This document shows positions 1 to 11,601 of a stretch of DNA of 64,000 nucleotides, one piece after another. A model generated the notes under the pieces. That model did no database searches and had not been told where the DNA came from. It saw only the letters and a program-made list of their open reading frames with translations. How positions within the stretch are numbered: position 1 is the stretch's first letter; the number at the start of each line of letters is the position of its first letter. The stretch covers positions 6,705,332-6,769,331 of the forward strand of contig OY811979.1 in NCBI GenBank assembly GCA_963681505.1, given 5' to 3'. The position numbers and the translations under genes are program-made. Source of the stretch: Eunapius fragilis. Lineage: Eukaryota; Porifera; Demospongiae; Spongillida; Spongillidae.

Positions 1-52
1 CAGAAAAAATTCAGCTTCAATAGAGTGCTCTACAGTTGAAGATGTTGAACTT

Positions 53-331
53 GTGAGGTATTGGCGTACTTCTAAAGTAGTAGACATTAAAAAAATTAAT
101 ATTATTGGTACAACATACCTGCTAATATCATCATTGAGTTTAGATGAATTCTGTAACTGGATATACAATGAGAGGAGAATTTGGAATAAAGATCTCTTAG
201 AAAAGGATTCGGCAATTGAAATTAAGGATCCATCTGCCTTAGTTGACAAAGGTATTACTATATTTTTGCATTATTATGATTCTTTACAAGAGGGTAATCA
301 AGTGTACATCTTCCCTCAACAGAAATCATAG
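53..331 (+). pseudogene. Open fragment upstream of the OTU remnant, unrecognised
   Basis: An open stretch of about 92 codons with ordinary amino-acid composition (Trp, Tyr and Lys rich, few repeats) that begins at a GTG, not an ATG. It may continue to the left of the window. It stops just before a long GAT microsatellite, and an OTU-type protease domain follows in the same orientation. The two may once have been parts of one protein, but the reading frames no longer connect. I do not recognise the domain. Confidence is only that this is coding-derived sequence. Confidence 0.3.
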
Positions 332-338
332 GTATACC

Positions 339-531
<193 letters not shown>

Positions 532-539
532 TAGAAGTG

Positions 540-980
540 GTCAGAATTTTAGCAGATTACACAATCCTCAAGCTAGAGGAAGAATTGTAGGTGATGGAAA
601 CTTTTTTTAGAGCACTGGCTGTATTAATCACAGGATCACAGGAAGACCATGTTGAGCTACGTGCTTTGATAACGACATATTTATCCCACAATGCTGATCA
701 ATTTTCATCCTACTTAAAGGAACACGAATCAATTATCCAATATTTGAAAATATCCAAAATGGATACACTAACTGTTTGGGCAACAGAGATTGAAATCTTT
801 GCAGCTGCACAAATGTTGCAGACATCGATATATGTGTATGCTATTTCTGGAGGAAAGTATACGTGGCTGGAACATGCTCCTATTGAAAACGTCAACTGCA
901 GCATCTCTCAGCATTTTCAAGAAGCAATATACCTTACAAACATATCAAATCATTATGAAACTGTGAAAAGAATGGAATAG
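540..980 (+). pseudogene. OTU-family cysteine protease domain, frameshifted at the catalytic Cys
   Basis: OTU proteases remove ubiquitin chains; in invertebrate genomes such domains also occur in repeat-associated proteins. The N-terminal motif reads GDGN then FF in one frame, with FRALAVLITG in the next, where the family has GDGNCFFRA. The break sits in a run of seven T at 602-608, and the codon for the nucleophilic Cys is lost. The rest of the domain is continuous: a middle helix (WATEIEIFAAAQML), then a final strand with NHYETV, which carries the expected catalytic His. The C-terminus stops at 978-980. The frame shift could be a real mutation or a homopolymer error. Family assignment is by motif only. 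Confidence 0.68.
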
Positions 981-1216
981 ATAGTAACCGAGTAACTTTG
1001 CAATCTGATTACAGTGCATCATATGAGTTTTCGTATTAATATTTTATTCTTATTCTTGTCACAAAGCGACTTAAGTTACTGAACTAAACGTTGAGGTTTG
1101 CCTGAGAACTTGCGAGATCATTTAGTAGGAAGCTGCTAGTCGTAATTAGTCCTTTAAAAGGTGCACTGTCTACATGTAAGCAATATGCGCTATAAGGGGT
1201 TATGCATGAAGCAATA

Positions 1217-1385
1217 GATGAAGGGAATGAGCGGGGGGTCACCGAATCCCAGGAGGGGTCACCGTATCCCAGGATGTAAAGACCCCCCCGGTTACTGTAT
1301 CCCAGGATCCAGTGACCGGGGGTCACAGAATCCTAGGATACAGTGACCGGGGGGTCACCGAAAAGGGGGGTCACCCTATCCTCCG
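1217..1385. repeat. GC-rich direct and inverted repeat block (GGTCACCG..ATCCCAGGAT units)
   Basis: Several copies of a roughly 20-base unit, GGTCAC(C/A)G(A/T)ATCC(C/T)AGGAT, occur in both orientations within 170 bases, so the block can fold back on itself. It could be the decayed end of a mobile element. No coding potential seen. Confidence 0.6.
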
Positions 1386-2588
1386 ACAACGGTCTTAAAT
1401 TTAGTTAATTGAAATTCACAAAGTACATGGCTCTTGGCTAAATGTAGGACCGTCTTGTAGTATTCTGGTACCAATCCATAATGTGTCTTGTTTCCTTGCT
1501 TTTTACATCACCAATCCCAATCCTACATCCCACTCTGTTTCTCAAAGAGTTACTTGTTTCCTTGCTTTTTATCCTACCATGTAGAAGGATTGGTTAGGTG
1601 GCTTCTGTGCATACTGACACGTGTGTGCATTCATATCAAGATCCAATTACGTAATCCATTAAGATTTCGTCGGCATTCGATAATGATACGTAATTGTGGT
1701 TCCCAACGAGCATTGGGGATGTTTGGAGAGGCTGCTTCTGTATCAATAGTTCCCACCAGGCCGGGGTGCTTATGCGAGGTTTCTGTGGTGACACCGCGCG
1801 TACGTATAATGCCTTTTCATATGTTTATTTGAAAAACACATCTTATTTTTAGTAAAAATTAGCAGGTGCAACTCTTAAACGAGAACCCGCCTCGCCTTGT
1901 ACGTCCCCTCCTGTAGGGAGGGAAAAAATGTGCCTCAACTGAAGCAGGAGGGACGGGACAGCTGCTGCGAGTGGAGGAGCAGGAGCAGGAGGAACGGATC
2001 AGCTGTGGCAAGTGGAGGAGGAACGGGTTCGTCCTCGATGCTGCTGTACATACCAGCTATAACTTCTATTGTAGGATCCATATCTGTATGTAAAAGAAAA
2101 GTACATCAAACCATATTTGCACCCCCATACTATGGTCTCATTGCTGAATCATACAACTGAGCAATGATTCGGAGATTACCTTTATATATACTGCTGGGAA
2201 AGTAACTTATCATACCTGAGGTGAGGCTTCAAATGAACGCATTAACTATGGTTGCATGCATTGCAATGCTGATAAAGTCCTCCCTCCTATCATACTTTTT
2301 TGGGGTGCTAGGAATGACTAGCCATATTTGATGTAAAATTATCATTATTCCAATAGCACATACTTCACTGAGTAATGAGTTCGTACTTCGTAGTTTTCTC
2401 ACATGTGGATGCATGAAGTATTATACATACACAACAACTTGTGAATCAGAGTTAGCATAAGGTATAGGCTTGATACCCAACTTTCCACCAAAATGAGAAA
2501 GTCAGGCTACACCAATTAGATGCTGTACTGTATACGCATAGCATACATGATTAAGTTTGACATAACAGTTCATATGCTACCATCGCTA
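1386..2588. other. Stretch with no supported gene
   Basis: AT-rich sequence with only short open stretches. I see no convincing exon, known motif or strong repeat. A purine-rich patch near 1945-2030 reads as a short Gly/Ser-rich peptide and is probably low complexity. Confidence 0.5.
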
Positions 2589-3090
2589 ATTCAACTCATG
2601 TACCTCATCTCTTGACAATCAATCAGCACATGGACACACTAATTTTAATTTTTCATGTATATATTGGTTGTGGAAGCATATACGCTAGCATAGCTACGTC
2701 CCAAGCAAACTGACATGCTAATTATATGGTATTTATACTAAGCATTACACATTTGTACATATAACCTTTTGCACATTACCTTCCAAAAAAAACCTTGAAC
2801 ACATTTATGTTTGGCCTATGCCACCTAGCACAGCATGTCAGGATACATTGTCAGAGAAGCCAGCTAGAGCTGAAGTGTTATGTCAACAGTTACAGGTGTT
2901 AATGTAGCATCTGAAGCAAAGCATCAGCATGCTGAGGCAGGCATGAAGTGTTAATCCCTAGCCTGCATGACATGTGATACCAGGAGCAGTACTCACAACC
3001 AGTTTAGAACCACCCCCCCATAAAAAACCCCTGCGCTCCCTTACCATTGTTATACTGCTATTGTGTGGTATTATATTGAGGGGTGTTCAT
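2589..3090. repeat. Dispersed repeat copy A, identical to the last 502 bases of the window
   Basis: Base-by-base comparison by eye shows that 2589-3090 matches 63499-64000 with no difference that I noticed. The second copy begins directly after the N gap and runs off the window, so the true repeat is longer. No protein motif is visible in it. It is either a young mobile element or a haplotype/scaffolding duplication. Confidence 0.9.
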
Positions 3091-3166
3091 ACACAGAATG
3101 TCTGCATTTAGGTCACATTCAATGTGGCAACATTTATCGAGCCACCTAGTGCTACTCTAATGTCTG

Positions 3167-4258
3167 CTACAGGCATTGTGAAAAGTTTGTTTTTATAACA
3201 ATATCTACCTCTTCATCTTCATCACTCAAAAGCCACTTTTTGGGAAGATCAGTACTTTCACCCTTACTTTTATCCTTTATTTCATTAGCCCCAACACACC
3301 AGCCATTAGTGTCAACAGGGATTGCTAACATTCTAGTGCGTACTTTGTCAGCCAACCATTCGTGTGTGCATCTTCAACAACCTTTTCCTGTATGTTTTAT
3401 TGCTATTTAGTGTCTTTTCAAGCCTCACACAATACACCCTGCTCTTGGTTCAAAGAGACAAAACCAGAGTCATTAAATTTACATTATACATCAGAATGCT
3501 CAGTTATTTCACCACAGTACTTGTTACAGCATACAGTATTACATACATGGACTCACCGTCTTCTTATTCTCCAGCACTTGGGAGGCAGTGTTTAGATCAG
3601 ACCCAGACTATTAAGCCCTTTTAACTGCTCTTCTTGTTTCATTATGATCAAGGTAGCGTTTGTGCTCACCAACCCGCTTGGATTCAGGGGATTTTTGGTA
3701 CCACCGTGCTCTTTCTGCATCTCGCTTCGATCCCAGGTCTGCGTCGTCTTTTCTTGCTCGCTTCATCTCACGGTCTTTTTCGTACCGCGCCCGTCCAGCG
3801 TCTCGCATGGTCATCATCAGAGCTACAGTTTGAAGAGAATATACAAATTATAATAGGATGACGAGGGTCTGTACCTTGCTCTTTTCCTGACTCGATTCAC
3901 TTCAGGATCTCTTCTATTTCTTTGCTCGCTTCGTTGCGGGGTCTTTTTCGTACCGTGCCCCGTCCAGCGTCTTGAATGGGTCATCATCATAGCTACAGTA
4001 AGAAGCAAGTATATACATGTAGATAGATGTGAAGATACAATTTAAAATAGGATGACGAGGGTCTGTACCTTGCCCTTTTCCTGACCCGATTCACTTCACG
4101 ATTTCTTCTGTACCGTTGTCGTTCGTCGGCTCACTTCTGCTCAGAATTCGCCTGGTAACGTTTATCGGCTTTTGCTTTGTTTGCCACCGGACTACGTTCA
4201 TGCTTTGCTCACATTTTACCGATCTCTTTGAGATTTTTTTTTGACGCTTAGGCATGTT
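3167..4258 (-). pseudogene. Degenerate gene of duplicated Lys/Arg-rich exon modules
   Basis: Read on the minus strand, a start at 4258 (MPKRQKK..) leads into short basic segments such as RQRYRRNREVNRVRKRARY. At least two near-identical modules repeat at about 3830-4008 and 4025-4258: each has the same intron edge (gtacagaccctcgtcatcc on the minus strand) and the same acceptor region (ctgtagct.tgatgatgacc). A third related basic stretch lies at 3611-3817, and an acidic tail (LLSDEDEEVD) at 3167-3355. Strings of KR-rich modules of this kind are common at the N-terminus of helicase-type transposon proteins in invertebrates, but no helicase motif is present here. Frames are broken. Function not assigned. 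Confidence 0.4.
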
Positions 4259-4654
4259 TCACTACCATATTAGAACACACTATACAATATGCACACACGA
4301 AAAACGAACGCGTGCAAGATCACGTGCTAAGTAAAAGCGTGATTCAAATGGTTATTGACCTCCAGGGGCAATACATCGAAGTTCCAATAGCAATTTGTAT
4401 AGACGAAAGCCCGACAACATATGGGTCCAAGCATTTAGTTACGATCCTTATCCATCTGTCCATCCGCAAGTATGCTTCATTTATTATAAATCGGCAAAAA
4501 TACACCCACGCACACTCTTTATTAATTTATATCGAAACTGATATAAACAATATAGTTTCAGTATTCACACAGGATGAAACGTCGCATCGAGCACTACATT
4601 TTGGTGCAAATATCATTTTCCCCCGCTTTTCCTAACTTGAGTTAGGTTTGACGA

Positions 4655-4776
4655 AAGGAAGGAGAAGGAGAAGAAGAAGAAGGAGAAGAAGGAGAAAAAA
4701 AATGGCGGATTCGAGGGATCGACTATACCGTCTGGAGACAACGGCAGGGTTGCGAACATCGCGCGTTAGACTATAG
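4655..4776 (+). other. Purine-rich GA tract followed by a candidate first exon
   Basis: A (GGA/GAA)n tract at about 4655-4700 runs straight into AAAAAAATGGCGG. The ATG at 4702 opens a 24-codon frame (MADSRDRLYRLETTA..) ending at 4776. The tract plus a strong start context looks like a 5' leader and first coding exon, but no clear GT donor was located. Weak call. Confidence 0.25.
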
Positions 4777-5229
4777 ATGCAGCGTGTTTTGGGCAGATTT
4801 TATAGCGACTGGCAAGTGGCTACGAAGCGTATATTCTTTTTTCTAACGCTCGATCGAAAACCACGCCTACGGAGCCAATCCTACATAGGACCTACTACCG
4901 TAGGTCCTGATATGGATATCGTAAGGGAGAGGTGGTACTTCACGCTGATAATACCAAGCACAGACAAATTCTCAGGAACGTCGGCATGCCGCATTGTCAA
5001 CTATACACATTTAGGTATACAGAAACACCATTTAGGTCCAGCCATACTTTTTTTCCACCACACAATAAAGGGTTTTGCTTTTCTATGAATAATGCGGTAT
5101 TAGTAGCTTTATTCGGTCACATAGCCTAGATGGAACACCACATATACCAGCTCCAGAAACTTTGCAGAACTTGTGGAAAACATTTGGTGGCTAGAGAGAT
5201 CAAAAGGAGAGCATTCATGAGAGGGGGTT

Positions 5230-5965
5230 TATAATGGGTACATGAGGGCAAGGGGTCCAGCTGCTTACTGTGGGAACATGGGGCAGGGGTCCAGCTGCTT
5301 ATAGTAGGTACTTTGGGGCATGTGCAGGGGTCCAGCTACTTAGTGAGTACATAGGGGCAGAGAGTACAGTGAGTACACAGGGGCAGGGGTCCAGCTGTTT
5401 ACAGTGGGTACATGGGGGCATGGGTACATGGGGGAGGGGGTCCAGCTGCTTGCAGTTGGTACATGAGGGTAGTCATATGTGGGGGCAGGGCTTACAGTGG
5501 GTACATTTGCAAGGGGGCCAGTTGCTTAGTGGGTACACCGGGGCAGGGGTCCAGCTGCTTACTGTGGTACATGGGGGCAAGGGGGCCAGTTGCTTAGTGG
5601 GTACATGGGGGCAAGGGGGTCCAGCTGCTTACTGTGGTACATGGGGGCAAGGGGGCCAGTTGCTTACAGTGGGTACATGGGGGGGGCAGAGGGGTCTAGC
5701 TGCTTACAGTAGGTACATGGGGGCAAGGGGGTCCAGCTGCTTACAGTGGGTACATGGGAGCAAGGGGGCGTGGATATATGGGGGAGGGGGTCCAGCTGCT
5801 CACAGTTGGTACATGAGGGTACGCATATGTGGGGAAGGGGGTTCAGCTGCTTACACAGTGGGTACATGTGGGCAGGGGGTCCAGCTGCCACAGTGGACTC
5901 ATGGGGTAGGGGTTCCAGTTGCTTACAGTGGGTACACGACGGCAGGGGGTCCAGCTGCATAAGCG
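5230..5965. repeat. 37-base G-rich minisatellite, array 1
   Basis: About 20 degenerate copies of a unit of about 37 bases beginning GGGTACATGGGGGCA and ending CAGCTGCTTACAGT, with internal length variation. The long open frames here are a by-product of a stop-poor G-rich repeat and not a gene. The same satellite, in the opposite orientation, occurs at 34199-34650. Confidence 0.95.
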
Positions 5966-6247
5966 GAGTGCAGGACCTTTATCCTCTGAGGGGTAGGGGG
6001 GGGGGGGGTGTTCATTCGAACTCTCCGAACCTACCCTGACTACGGGCCTGAATACCACCTCATTACCATGTCTGTCACCTTAAATACATGTACCAACTCT
6101 ATATTCCACTTCCCCATACAGCGTACATCACCTTTTCTCACATGTATGTCTCAAACACCAACATACCACCTCCACACACCACCACCACACACACCATATA
6201 CATGTACATCATCACACGCTTACATCACATGTTTCAAGCTTTCTCTG

Positions 6248-7489
6248 CAGTTCTCTTCAAGTCAGCAGTTCTGGTCTGGAGTTGGGGCAGGTTAGTTTCC
6301 ATGACTACCACACTCTTAAGGATATTCTATCGGAACACATTTGCCTCTGACTTGGGTACTTTGGACTTCGGAGAGGCCAGTAAGGACTCTGTCCATCCAC
6401 ATCACCCTGTTCTCCTATTAGCCGGCCACAGATCAGGGAGTGTGGATCAGAGACAGACCACTCCCTCATCTGAGCGTTCAGCAACAGAGGGGAGGAGGAG
6501 AGGAAATATTATTAAGTGAGAGCTCATTCTGCACAACCAACACAGAAGGGTTTGTTGGTTGAGGCAATTATGTACCTTTGGTTCCCAACTTTACACTAAC
6601 ACAATGTTATTAAACCACTCCCACCACTACCACTACCTACACACCATCAATACCACCATCATCACCCCATCCCTACCACCATCCCCATCACACCATTCTC
6701 ACCATCACCAGAACCACCACTACTACCACCATCTCCACCACTTCTACCCACTGCTGCCACATATGTACCTTGTATGGTATAAGCTTGCCCCTCTTTTAGT
6801 TCAGTTTCTTCTTAGCAGCCACACAAATCCTCAGATCTTGCTTCTCACACTGCACCCTAAGTGTCTGCCAGTCCACTGCATATGGTCTTCTTCATGGCAC
6901 CACCATAGCTGTCCAGGCCTTCACAGAACAGCTCCCCATCCGCCAGAGCTTTGAACAGCCTGTGCTCTGGGACCACAGAGAGCTGGTGAGTAAGAGGAAG
7001 GAGGGGGGAGGAGGTGACAAGGGTGTGAGGAGGTGACAAGAGGGTTAAGGTACATTTATTACCTGGGTAATTAGGTTCTCTGTGAACTTAAGAGTTCGTG
7101 TCAACTATGCTTCACATCTACCACCAAATAACGGCAAAATGTCAAAAACCAGTGAGAGAACCTCTCACATATGAAAACTTACCCATGTAGGTACTACGAG
7201 GTGATCTTCCATTAATGGAAATGTAACTCCATTTTTTAAAAGGCAGGGAACACTGGTAACATGGAGATATATGTGTTAAGTTATTGATCTCATTAAAAGA
7301 TTATCTCTATGACATGATATTATTACCTCAGTGCACATACATACAACACATATACATTCATGTACCACACATATGGGCACACACCTGATGTATAGACTGT
7401 AGCCAGCAGGAGGGAAATAGAAACCTTCATACTGTTATTGCAGAATAACATATACAAGCACACACATACACACACATGCAAACGTGCAA

Positions 7490-7556
<67 letters not shown>

Positions 7557-7711
7557 ACGCCACACAGCCGCCGTGCTTGCCTTTGACGTCGTAAATCAGC
7601 AGGTGCACGTCACCCTTCCGGTTGGTGGTACCAAGCATGAAGGAGTCATCTACAAAGAACGGGACCATTCGTCAACACCACTACACCGAACATTCATGGT
7701 GCTGTTCCAGT
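6248..7711 (+). CDS. Candidate exons of an unrecognised plus-strand gene
   Basis: Several stretches look like exons. One runs 6251-6291 after ttctctgcag and before gttagt (FSSSQQFWSGVGA). A longer one at about 6310-6490 contains DLGTLDFGEASKDSVHPHHP. One ends at a gtgagt donor near 6985 (AVQAFTEQLPIRQSFEQP). One runs about 7560-7711 after a CA repeat and ends at gtaaat (HEGVIYKERDHSSTPLHRTF). Composition is protein-like, but I do not recognise the family and have not joined the phases. A downstream exon may lie at 9830-10058. Boundaries are approximate. Confidence 0.35.
7490..7553. repeat. (CA)n microsatellite
   Basis: A nearly pure CA run of about 60 bases directly upstream of a candidate exon. 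Open frames in both directions through it are artefacts of the repeat. Confidence 0.97.
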
Positions 7712-7724
7712 AAATAACTGCACA

Positions 7725-8880
7725 CGGGATGGGGGGGGGAGGGGGGGGGGGAGGGGGATGAACAGACCCCTGTAACCCGTAGCCATAATTCAATAACAAA
7801 CTTAGCCCTCTGGTTATTCATTTTATGAAGGTATGTCATTTAAAATTAAGCCATAATTCCTTCACAAAGATCTTAACCCTGATCATTTATAAAATTACGG
7901 AGTATATTATAAGTGACTTCATTTAAGGTAGGAAATCCCATGTTTCAAAACCAAGTAAGAGTATTATGGTTGGATAGATGACAATTAGGCGATTGCAAAT
8001 ATGCTATTGTTTTTGTCAAAATGTTAACGTAGGATGCGTTATTTGACATCTAAAAATTGGGACGCCATATTCCAAATAGTTAGGACATTAGCGTTTCGGA
8101 AATAAGTTACGAGCGCCATTAATACCGTATATCTAACTATCAGTAACTATCAGCATTTTCCCTGGAACGGGGGGGGGTGGGGGAGGGGCATGTGCTAACG
8201 TAACCACACCCTTACGTTATATATGATGTGCAATTTCTAATTGCGAGTAAATAGCCCAAGTCATAGCCACTGGTATGTGTTTTTATAGTCTATGCTGAAC
8301 GTGTGTGTGTGTGTGTTTGTGCGCGCGTAAGTGCTGAGTGTGTGTATGTGTGTTTGTGCGCGCGTACCTGCTGATCATGAGTGTGTATGTGTGTTGGCGC
8401 GCGTACCTTCTGAGTGTGTGTGTGTGTGTGTGTGCGCGCGCGCGATTGTTTGTGTTTGTATAATGTGCGCTAGCTAGTGGCTGGTATGTCTTGCGCGTGT
8501 GGAGTGTTTTATAAGCAGTTTACGTTGCTGCATGAGAAACTACACTGACCAAACGGACTATTTCCATGCGCAGTACCGGCGTGTCGATAGTACACGGAAG
8601 ATGATATGTGTATAGTTATTACCCATCACCAGTAAATAAAATGTTATAATTTTGAAATGTATGTTTTGCCAGCAATGTATATGGCACCGTTGCTTATGTT
8701 CGTTGTTCTTGAAGAATCTAGCGGTTAGCGTACAAGATATTTATTGTCATCTGTAGGGGTGTATAATTAACTAATGGAATAGCCAATTCTAAAGACTAAG
8801 ACGTTGGACGCCGTTATGCGTACACCTGCAGCTGTAAGTTCCCGCTTTCCTTTCAATTGAAAACCAATACTCCACTCATA
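7725..8880. other. Non-coding stretch with poly-G and TG/CG-rich simple repeats
   Basis: Contains poly-G runs at 7730-7758 and near 8168-8186, and interrupted TGTGTG/GCGCGC blocks at about 8298-8445. No exon-like frame was found. Confidence 0.6.
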
Positions 8881-9091
8881 GCTCTATGCCCCTAGGCACG
8901 AAGTGTGTAACAGTTTGACACAAATTGGTAAACACATAGAAAGTAGTGTCAGGCTTTCTGGAAACATAGAAACATATACTTTTTGAGCCACTTGGGTTGT
9001 CTTGATGCCTGCATGGTGGACAATATACATTTATAGCCTGACAACAAGCTACATACACGTATGTATATTCTTATGCAGACTGATGGAGTAG

Positions 9092-9131
<40 letters not shown>

Positions 9132-9138
9132 CACACAC
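9092..9138. repeat. (CA)n microsatellite
   Basis: A CA dinucleotide run of about 45 bases with one interruption. Confidence 0.95.
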
Positions 9139-9203
9139 ACGTGTGAACTGTGCAATGTGTAAGACAACCTTCAGGAATTATGTATAGCTCCCATCCGTAC
9201 TCA

Positions 9204-9530
9204 CCCTAGGAAAGGATACTGGCACAGCTATGGGTGTGGCAGTGGACAGAGGCTTGGAGGAGGTGGTGTCTGCAATGAGGAGTCTGTCCCTGTTGGTGGC
9301 CTCACTCCTCAAGGCTTGTGTGGAGTAGACTGGGACATGTAACCAGCCTGGAGAGAGTGTCTGGGTCGTGAGTTTGGGTTCACTCTGGGTCTGGTTGTTG
9401 TGTCAAGGGTTGCCCCCCCTCCCCTTCGAGGGCTTGCAGAATGGGAACCATGTGGTGCTCGGTAGTCAGGGTGTACCTCTCATCCCTCCCCTCATGGGAG
9501 GAGGGCCTGGTAGCTGGCACAGCGTGTCTG
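9204..9530 (-). CDS. Candidate minus-strand exon, unrecognised
   Basis: Read on the minus strand, an open segment (LHVPVYSTQALRSEATNRDR, then LLIADTTSSKPLSTATPIAV) ends at a GGGTGAGTA donor near 9205. Upstream on the same strand is a second open piece containing TLTTEHHMVPILQALEGE. The protein-like composition and good donor suggest real exons of one gene, but the frames of the two pieces differ and no family is recognised. Confidence 0.35.
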
Positions 9531-9827
9531 AAGCAGGCACCTAGTGATAGAGGTGCAGACAGGGAAATGGAATAAGATGAGAGGGAGGGAGAGGTTATGC
9601 ATGCAGAGGATCCTCCCCATCATGTAGTGTATGTTGTAATTAGCTGTAGAGAATTTTGTTATGTAAGCTTATATATATGTTGGGTACTTCCCCTATTGTA
9701 CATGTATACATGCTACAATTTGGCCCCCCTCTAATTAAGATATGCATATATCAATATACATCTACACACATTCCAGAAGTATACTGTCAGTGGTTTGTGG
9801 TACTGGACATGTTTATTATTACGCTAT

Positions 9828-10058
9828 CTTTGCATTCATCTGTTGCTGCAGGAAAGAGAGTTCTCAGCTGCCTTTGACCTGCATGGAACTCTTTGCATTC
9901 ATCTGTTGCTGCAGGAAAGAGAGTTCTCAGCTGCCTTTGACCTGCATGGAACAGTGTATGAGCTGGTTCAGCTGTTACAGTTGCCAGCCAGGACGCTGCT
10001 CACCCCTCCTCACCACACCCACTCCCATCGAAGGCACCACTGTTCCCCAGATGGGTAA
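9828..10058 (+). CDS. Candidate exon carrying a 62-base tandem duplication
   Basis: The stretch from about 9828 contains a 62-base segment (starting tctttgcattcatctgttgc) repeated head to tail at 9828 and 9890. After the second copy the frame LLQEREFSAAFDLHGTVYEL continues to LVQLLQLPARTLLTP. The helix-rich peptide vaguely resembles harmonin-N-like helical bundles, but this is a guess. The duplicated unit is not a multiple of three, so one copy must lie outside the exon or the exon is broken. Confidence 0.3.
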   Translation, partial: LCIHLLLQEREFSAAFDLHGTLCIHLLLQEREFSAAFDLHGTVYELVQLLQLPARTLLTPPHHTHSHRRHHCSPDG

Positions 10059-10079
10059 TATACTGTGGACACTTTCTTA

Positions 10080-11230
10080 GGCTTTGATTGGCTGGCTGCT
10101 CCCATTCTCTTGAGCTGCTCAAGCAAAGTACCACTAGCCAATGAAACTATATTGAACCACATTTTTCACACAGACACATCGCACCACTGCAGTCTTCATT
10201 ATTTATGTTTTTATTTGTTAATTTGAAAATTAGCTCAGTGCCAGTGGGCAGGGTTAGCTAAGACAAATGAAAGCTCAGGTAGGGTTTTATAAAAGCCATG
10301 TTATTTTACAAAAGCAAAGCCAACATCACTACTTTACAAAAGACAAAACGATCCCCCCCCCCCCCCAGCCCTAGTATAATACTGTGGTATGTACGTTTAA
10401 GCCTTGGGCAACCATATAGCTATTCACATGTATATTCATATTTTGCTCCCTCCCTTTTTTTTTTGTCATTGACTACAGTAGTCATGCATGCACAGTGTGA
10501 TGTCATTTCAGAACAGGCATATAAGTACTGTGCTTTCATCCCACCAGTATATATATATGACACCATCATTACAAAAATAAAAACTTAACCCAATTCACAT
10601 GGTCCTGTACTTAATTTTAATTTTACTTTGTGTCAGATTTCACGTGGACTAATATGCAACCCGCATTGAGAATTGTGTTCGTATTAGGTGAGTTTGGCGA
10701 ATAGATAGTTATCTGTAATTTATGGTGTGGTGGTGTAATGCAATACAGTGTCTCCGCATGCTAAAATTCAAGAACTGTGGTCGTTTGAAGTTTAACGCGG
10801 CTAGTATTCTAGATTTTTTTTTCAATGGTACCCAATAGCCGTACATATGACACAGCCAGGCATAGCTAATTAAGACAGCAACTCTAGTCTTCAGGAATTC
10901 CCATTGTACATTGTATGACGCTGAGAGTATATTCCGCTCCTCAGAGGAAAGCTCTTTTCCATCAAGCATTATCTGTTGGGGGGGGGGGGGGGGGGGGCAT
11001 TCACCACGTATAATGCAACACACGCAGTCTGCTGAGGTCTGGGGACCTGACCTTTCCAACCTTGGGACTAATCTCACTCAGAACTAACTACCTATAGGAT
11101 TTGATAGTGCAAATTGGGTTGTCATGGAGATGCAGTTCTTCCAGGAAGTGAAGAAAGATCAGGTGACGTAGCTCCACATACTGTATGCACAGATATGGAA
11201 GATAAGCCCGCCTGTCTGTACAGCCTTTGT
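10080..11230. other. Stretch with no supported gene
   Basis: AT-rich sequence with a poly-C run at 10350-10368 and a poly-G run at 10978-10997. A 122-codon minus-strand frame spans the poly-G and is not convincing. Confidence 0.45.
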
Positions 11231-11601
11231 GGTAAGCAGGGTGAAAAATGTTATATAGTTTTTCCTGGGGGACCCCTTCATGTGCTGCATTCTTGGCCCA
11301 CTCACCGCCTTACTTTAACTTCCTTCAACACTGCTGGACTGCAGGTCACCACATCAGGGGACCCTATGGAAGGTCACACATACACAGCCACCTGCAACAT
11401 CTCTGCCACTGCAGGGGTTGGGGCCACCTTTAACCTCACGCTGGCACTGGTTTGGACCAGCAGCAGTCTGAGGTGGTTAACACTTCAAACGTCACCGCTG
11501 TGAAGCAGGCGTCTGAGGACTCGTATGCCCTCACCGTGACGTTTGCGCCTCTCCTTACCTCACATGCTGGTCAATACCGGTGCACGGCCAAGTTTTTGTA
11601 G
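11231..11601 (+). pseudogene. Ig-like domain exon, frameshifted
   Basis: A degenerate immunoglobulin-type domain. The first half reads GDPMEGHTYTATCNISATAG with the B-strand Cys, then LALVW. After a frame change near 11470 the second half reads LTSHAGQYRCTAKF with the typical D/H-A-G-x-Y-x-C signature. It is the first of several exons (13050, 13511, 19270) that could form one Ig/FN3 membrane receptor on this strand. The frame break may be real decay or an assembly error. Confidence 0.6.

Noticed and set aside
4312..4635. 107-codon plus-strand frame
   Set aside because: Not recognisable, no splice or start context; probably chance.
5270..5962. 230-codon plus-strand open frame, Gly-rich
   Set aside because: Lies entirely within the 37-base satellite; the frame is open because the G-rich unit has few stops. 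Frames on the other strand are equally open.
5230..5965. CRISPR-like array
   Set aside because: Repeats are contiguous with no unique spacers, and the sequence is eukaryotic; it is a minisatellite.
7323..7668. Long Cys-Val alternating frames across the CA repeat
   Set aside because: Translation of a dinucleotide repeat; no gene.
10709..11077. 122-codon minus-strand frame with poly-Pro
   Set aside because: Poly-Pro comes from a poly-G tract; no motif and no splice context.
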